Assembly (NCBI GenBank): GCA_013696915.1
Contig: JACCXR010000104.1
Coordinates: forward strand, 1 to 16,888
Direction: 5' to 3'
Length of the DNA: 16,888 nucleotides
Source: Euzebyaceae bacterium
GTDB taxonomy: Bacteria > Actinomycetota > Nitriliruptoria > Euzebyales > Egibacteraceae
Part shown: in pieces, positions 13,947 to 16,888 of the stretch
Layout: each line of letters opens with the position of its first letter
Numbering within the stretch: position 1 is the stretch's first letter
Translations under genes and position numbers: made by a program
Notes under the pieces: model-generated
Told to the model about the DNA's origin: nothing
The model's database searches: none
Seen by the model: only the letters and a program-made list of their open reading frames with translations

Positions 13947-14639
13947 TCAGCGGGACCGCCGGTTGCGCCGCTCGAGGACGGCGACGAGCCGGGTCATCGG
14001 GACGGTGAGCGCCAGGTAGGCCAGGCCCGCGGCGACGAGCGCGCTCGGGTCGAGCGTGCGGCCCAGGACGTCGCGGCTGTACTTCAGGATCTCCCGCTGC
14101 CCGATGGACGTGCCGAGGATGGCGAGCAGCGACGTGTCCTTGATGAGCAGCACGAGCTCGTTCGTGAGCGGCGGCACGATGATGCGGAACGCCTGCGGCA
14201 GCACGATCGTGCGCATGGCCAGCCGGTGCGGCATGCCGAGGCTGCGGGCCGCCTCCATCTGCCCGCGCGGCACCGCCTGGATGCCTGCCCGGATCGTCTC
14301 GGCGATGTAGGCGCCGGCGACGATGCCGAGCGCGAGGACGCCCGGGAGGAAGAAGTTCGGCCACCGGAACCGCAGCGCGATCGGCAGCGCCGTGCCGATG
14401 AAGACGATCGTCAGCAGCAGCGGCAAACCGCGGAACAGCTCGATGTACGTGCCGGCCAGCCAGCGCAGCGGCCGGGCGGTGGACAGCCGCAGCAGCGCGA
14501 ACACCAGGCCGAGGACCAGGCCGAGCGAGAACCCCGCGACGGTGAGGAAGATCGTGTTGCGGATCCCTTCCCGGATGAGGCCGGGAAGCATGTCGAGCAT
14601 CGTGCGCAGGTTGAAGAAGTTCTCGATCAGTGCGTCCAC
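13947..14639 (-). CDS. Polar amino-acid ABC transporter permease (HisM/GlnP type)
   Basis: Membrane channel subunit of 230 residues with about five hydrophobic segments. The first is NTIFLTVAGFSLGLVLGLVF and two more flank the EAA loop. The coupling (EAA) motif EAARSLGMPHRLAMRTIVLP fits the GlnP/HisM family, as does YIELFRGLPLLLTIVFIG. Only one permease gene is present, so it probably works as a homodimer. The start is GTG at 14639. The purine-rich GGGAG close to it is a modest ribosome-binding site, and two better AGGAGG copies lie further upstream within a tandem duplication. It sits between the lipoprotein gene (about 60 bp upstream) and the ATPase gene (11 bp downstream). Confidence 0.93.
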   Translation of the reverse strand: MDALIENFFNLRTMLDMLPGLIREGIRNTIFLTVAGFSLGLVLGLVFALLRLSTARPLRWLAGTYIELFRGLPLLLTIVFIGTALPIALRFRWPNFFLPGVLALGIVAGAYIAETIRAGIQAVPRGQMEAARSLGMPHRLAMRTIVLPQAFRIIVPPLTNELVLLIKDTSLLAILGTSIGQREILKYSRDVLGRTLDPSALVAAGLAYLALTVPMTRLVAVLERRNRRSR

Positions 14640-14654
14640 GCGCTCCCGCCCTTC

Positions 14655-14684
14655 GCTCCCTCCTGCGCGGCTCCCTCCTGCGCG
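14655..14684. repeat. 15-bp tandem duplication before the permease gene
   Basis: GCTCCCTCCTGCGCG occurs twice head to tail (14655-14669 and 14670-14684) in the gap between lipoprotein and permease genes. Read on the coding strand each unit contains AGGAGG, a consensus Shine-Dalgarno, but both lie over 20 bases from the permease GTG. It may be a recent slippage event or a standby ribosome site. Confidence 0.7.
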
Positions 14685-14698
14685 GCGACCTCCCCCGG

Positions 14699-15607
14699 CT
14701 ACTCGGGCGCGACCCCGAACCAGGTCTCGTACTGCTCGTCGTAGGTGCCGTCCTCGCGCAGCGCCGCCAGCGCCTCGTTCACCGGCTCCACCAGCGGGGA
14801 GTCCTTCGCCATCGCGAAGCCGTACTGCTCGCCCGTCTCGAAGGTCTCCGTGACGACGACGGAGTCGTCCTGCGTCGCCCGGTAGCCGTTCACCGGCAGG
14901 TCCTGCAGGATCGCGTCGATCTGGCCGCCCTCGAGGGCGAGGAACAGCGAGTCGGCGTCGGGGAAGGACTGGATCGTCGCCCCCTCCGGGGTGTTCTCGG
15001 TGGCGTACGCCTCGCCGGTCGTGCTGGCCTGCACGCCGATGATCGCGCCCTCGAGGGCGTCGAGGGTGGCGTAGGTCTCCTCGTCGTCGGCGCTGACGAG
15101 CAGCGACTGGTCGGCGTCGAAGTACGGCTCGCTGAAGTCGACCTGCTCGGCGCGCTCGTCGGTGATGGTCATCGCCGAGGCGATCGCGTCGCAGCCGCCG
15201 GCGAGCAGGGAGGGGATGATGCCGTCGAAGTCGGTGTCGACGAACTCCGCTTCCAGACCGAGCTGCTCGGCCATGCCGCGCATCAGCTCGATGTCGAACC
15301 CGGTGAGCGCGCCGCCCTCCTCGAACTCGAACGGCGCGTACGGGATGTCCGAGCAGACGGTGAGCGTGCCCTCTGCGACGGTGTCGACCGCCGCGCCGGT
15401 CTCCCCGGTCTCCCCGGTCGCATCCGGCGTGCCGCTCGCCTCGGTCTCGCCGGTCGCGTCGGTCTCCCCCGTCTCCCCGGTCGCGCCGGTCTCGTCGGCG
15501 GCGGGCGACTCGGGCGCGGTCGAGTCACCGCTGCCGTTCCCGCAGCCGGCCAGCAGCACGGCGAGGACGGCGGGCAGCGCGAGCAGTCCGCGCAGGCGGA
15601 ACGTCAT
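14699..15607 (-). CDS. Polar amino-acid ABC transporter substrate-binding lipoprotein
   Basis: Captures an amino acid outside the membrane and passes it to the permease. The product is 302 residues. The signal peptide MTFRLRGLLALPAVLAVLLA leads to a lipobox LAGC with Cys22 as the lipidated residue. After a Thr/Glu/Gly-rich linker (about residues 30-65, GETGET-like units) comes the SBP_bac_3 fold: LTVCSDIPYAPFEFEEGG, LTGFDIELMRGMAEQLG, DFDGIIPSLLAGGCDAI and DFSEPYFDADQSLLV. The ATG at 15607 has GAAGGGA six bases upstream. It begins 26 bp after the livF stop, and permease and ATPase follow on the same strand, so all may share one transcript. The typical PYAPFEF and D-F-D-G motifs support a polar amino acid ligand; which one is not determinable. 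Confidence 0.93.
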   Translation of the reverse strand: MTFRLRGLLALPAVLAVLLAGCGNGSGDSTAPESPAADETGATGETGETDATGETEASGTPDATGETGETGAAVDTVAEGTLTVCSDIPYAPFEFEEGGALTGFDIELMRGMAEQLGLEAEFVDTDFDGIIPSLLAGGCDAIASAMTITDERAEQVDFSEPYFDADQSLLVSADDEETYATLDALEGAIIGVQASTTGEAYATENTPEGATIQSFPDADSLFLALEGGQIDAILQDLPVNGYRATQDDSVVVTETFETGEQYGFAMAKDSPLVEPVNEALAALREDGTYDEQYETWFGVAPE

Positions 15608-15633
15608 GGTGGATCCCTTCGTGGAACGGGCAT

Positions 15634-16359
15634 TCACTCTTCGCCGAGGTAGGCCTTGCGCACCTCGGGGTTGACCAGCAGTTTGTCGGCGTCGTCGGAA
15701 AGGACGATCTCGCCGGATTCCAGCACGTAGCCGCGGTGCGCGAGCTTGAGCGCGCCGAACGCGTTCTGCTCGACCATCAGCACCGTGGTGCCCTGCTCGT
15801 TGATCTCGGTGACGATCTGGAAGATCGTCTCGATCAGCTTGGGCGCGAGGCCGAGGGAGGGTTCGTCGAGCAGGAGCAGGCGAGGTCGGGCCATCAACGC
15901 GCGCCCCATCGCGAGCATCTGCTGTTCGCCGCCGGACAGGGTCCCGCCGTACTGCTTGCGGCGTTCGTGCAGCCGCGGGAAGAGCTCGAACACCCGGTCG
16001 ATGTCCTGCTTGACGCCCCTGCCCTTGTCCTTGCCGGCACGCCGTCCGTAGGTGCCCATCTCGAGGTTCTCGAACACGGTCATCCGCGGGAAGATCCGCC
16101 GCCCCTCCGGGCTCTGGGAAATGCCCAGACCGACGATCTCGTGCGACGGCATGCCGCCGATCGGAGCGCCGTCGAAGCGGATGCGGCCGCCCTTGGGCGC
16201 CTTGACGCCGGAGATCGTGCGCATCGTCGTCGTCTTGCCGGCGCCGTTGCCGCCGATCAGCGTGACGATCTCGCCCTCCTCGACCGTGAAGCTGACGCCC
16301 TTCACCGCTTCGATGTTGCCGTAGTAGACGTGGATGGACTCGACCTCAAGCAGCGCCAT
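15634..16359 (-). CDS. livF: Branched-chain amino-acid ABC transporter ATP-binding protein LivF
   Basis: One of the paired ATPases of the high-affinity leucine/isoleucine/valine importer family, which also includes urea and amide transporters. The product is 241 residues. Walker A is GGNGAGKT (36-43), the LivF hallmark PEGRRIFPRMTVFENLEMG spans about 84-102, the signature is LSGGEQQ (141-147), Walker B LLLLDEPSLGLAP (161-173) and the switch region VLMVEQNA. The ATG at 16359 overlaps the end of livG by 14 bases, the usual tight livG-livF arrangement. The polar amino-acid lipoprotein gene follows 26 bp downstream. The LIV binding protein and permeases must lie outside the window. Confidence 0.95.
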   Translation of the reverse strand: MALLEVESIHVYYGNIEAVKGVSFTVEEGEIVTLIGGNGAGKTTTMRTISGVKAPKGGRIRFDGAPIGGMPSHEIVGLGISQSPEGRRIFPRMTVFENLEMGTYGRRAGKDKGRGVKQDIDRVFELFPRLHERRKQYGGTLSGGEQQMLAMGRALMARPRLLLLDEPSLGLAPKLIETIFQIVTEINEQGTTVLMVEQNAFGALKLAHRGYVLESGEIVLSDDADKLLVNPEVRKAYLGEE

Positions 16360-16888
16360 GGTGGGCGGCCTCCGCTCCGAGGTACGCCTCGATCACCTTC
16401 GGGTCCTTCTGCACGTCCCGCGGGGCCCCCTCGGCGATCTTCTTGCCGTAGTCGAGCACCGAGACGCGGTCCGAGATCCGCATGACCACCTTCATGTCGT
16501 GTTCGATGAGCACGACCGTCACCCCGCTGTCGCGGACCTTCTGGATGAGGCCGTTCAGCGCGCCCTTCTCGGAGGGGTTCATCCCCGCGGCGGGCTCGTC
16601 CAGGAAGATCAGGGTCGGCTTGGTGGCCAGCGCGCGGGCGATCTCCAGGCGCCGCTGGTCACCGTAGGCGAGGTTGCGGGACAACTCCGACTCGTAGCGG
16701 CCGATCCCGACGAAGTCGAGCTGCTCCCTGGCGGCGTCCACGGCCTCGCGCATCTCGCGAACGGTCCGCGGTGGGCGGAAGATCGCCCCGAGCACCATCG
16801 ACTTCGCGTGCACGTCGGCCCCGACGACGACGTTCTCGATCGCCGTCATGCCCTGGAACAGCCGGATGTTCTGGAAGGTCCGCGCGAT
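16346..16888 (-). CDS. livG: Branched-chain amino-acid ABC transporter ATP-binding protein LivG, C-terminal part
   Basis: The frame is open to the right edge of the window, so the N-terminus with Walker A is missing. The visible 180 residues begin IARTFQNIRLFQGMTAIENV, the Q-loop region diagnostic of LivG. They go on through the signature NLAYGDQRRLEIARAL, Walker B LIFLDEPAAGMNPSE and the VVLIEHDMKVVM switch. LAYGDQR in place of LSGGQ is the normal LivG form. The end GAPRDVQKDPKVIEAYLG is also typical. The stop overlaps the livF start. It is the ATPase partner of LivF. Confidence 0.95.
   Translation of the reverse strand: MARTFQNIRLFQGMTAIENVVVGADVHAKSMVLGAIFRPPRTVREMREAVDAAREQLDFVGIGRYESELSRNLAYGDQRRLEIARALATKPTLIFLDEPAAGMNPSEKGALNGLIQKVRDSGVTVVLIEHDMKVVMRISDRVSVLDYGKKIAEGAPRDVQKDPKVIEAYLGAEAAHHGAA

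Overview
The window is a GC-rich stretch of chromosome, almost certainly from an actinobacterium. Reasons: very strong G/C bias at third codon positions; the gene order polA > rpsA > coaE, which is the order in Mycobacterium; a Pol I with tyrosine at the ddNTP-discrimination position, as in mycobacterial Pol I; a four-S1-domain RpsA; and many GTG starts. I cannot name the genus from sequence alone.

Layout. (1) Positions 1-1032, plus strand: the 3' part of an ArsA/GET3-type ATPase gene, then a small two-helix membrane protein with an N-terminal SHOCT domain. (2) Positions 1021-1142: two near-identical palindromic hairpin repeats between convergent genes; the first contains the SHOCT gene's stop codon. 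(3) Positions 1162-8465, minus strand, read right to left: polA, a frameshifted AbiEi/DUF559-type gene, rpsA with a long repetitive acidic tail, coaE and moaA. polA has no ATG, GTG or TTG start that would keep its catalytic N-terminus; a CTG at 8465 behind a good Shine-Dalgarno sequence is the best start. (4) Positions 8641-13155, plus strand: a complete oleABCD operon with overlapping genes, for making long-chain olefins from two acyl-CoAs (OleA Claisen condensation, OleD reduction, OleC beta-lactone formation, OleB decarboxylation to a cis-olefin). oleB and oleC are separate genes, not the fusion I recall from several actinobacteria. (5) Positions 13201-16888, minus strand, read right to left: the end of livG, then livF (branched-chain amino-acid ABC ATPases), then directly a polar amino-acid ABC transporter of lipoprotein, permease and ATPase.

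The window is nearly gapless. No stretch over about 180 bp lacks a gene; the longest gaps are the divergent polA/oleA region (8466-8640), the hairpin region (1033-1161), the polA/pseudogene gap (5654-5783) and the rpsA leader (4610-4732). I saw no tRNA, rRNA, CRISPR array, transposase or integrase. Most of the window is housekeeping. The accessory or unusual parts are the ole operon, the broken DUF559 gene, the paired hairpins, the CTG start of polA and the RpsA tail. I found no clearly undescribed multi-gene system.
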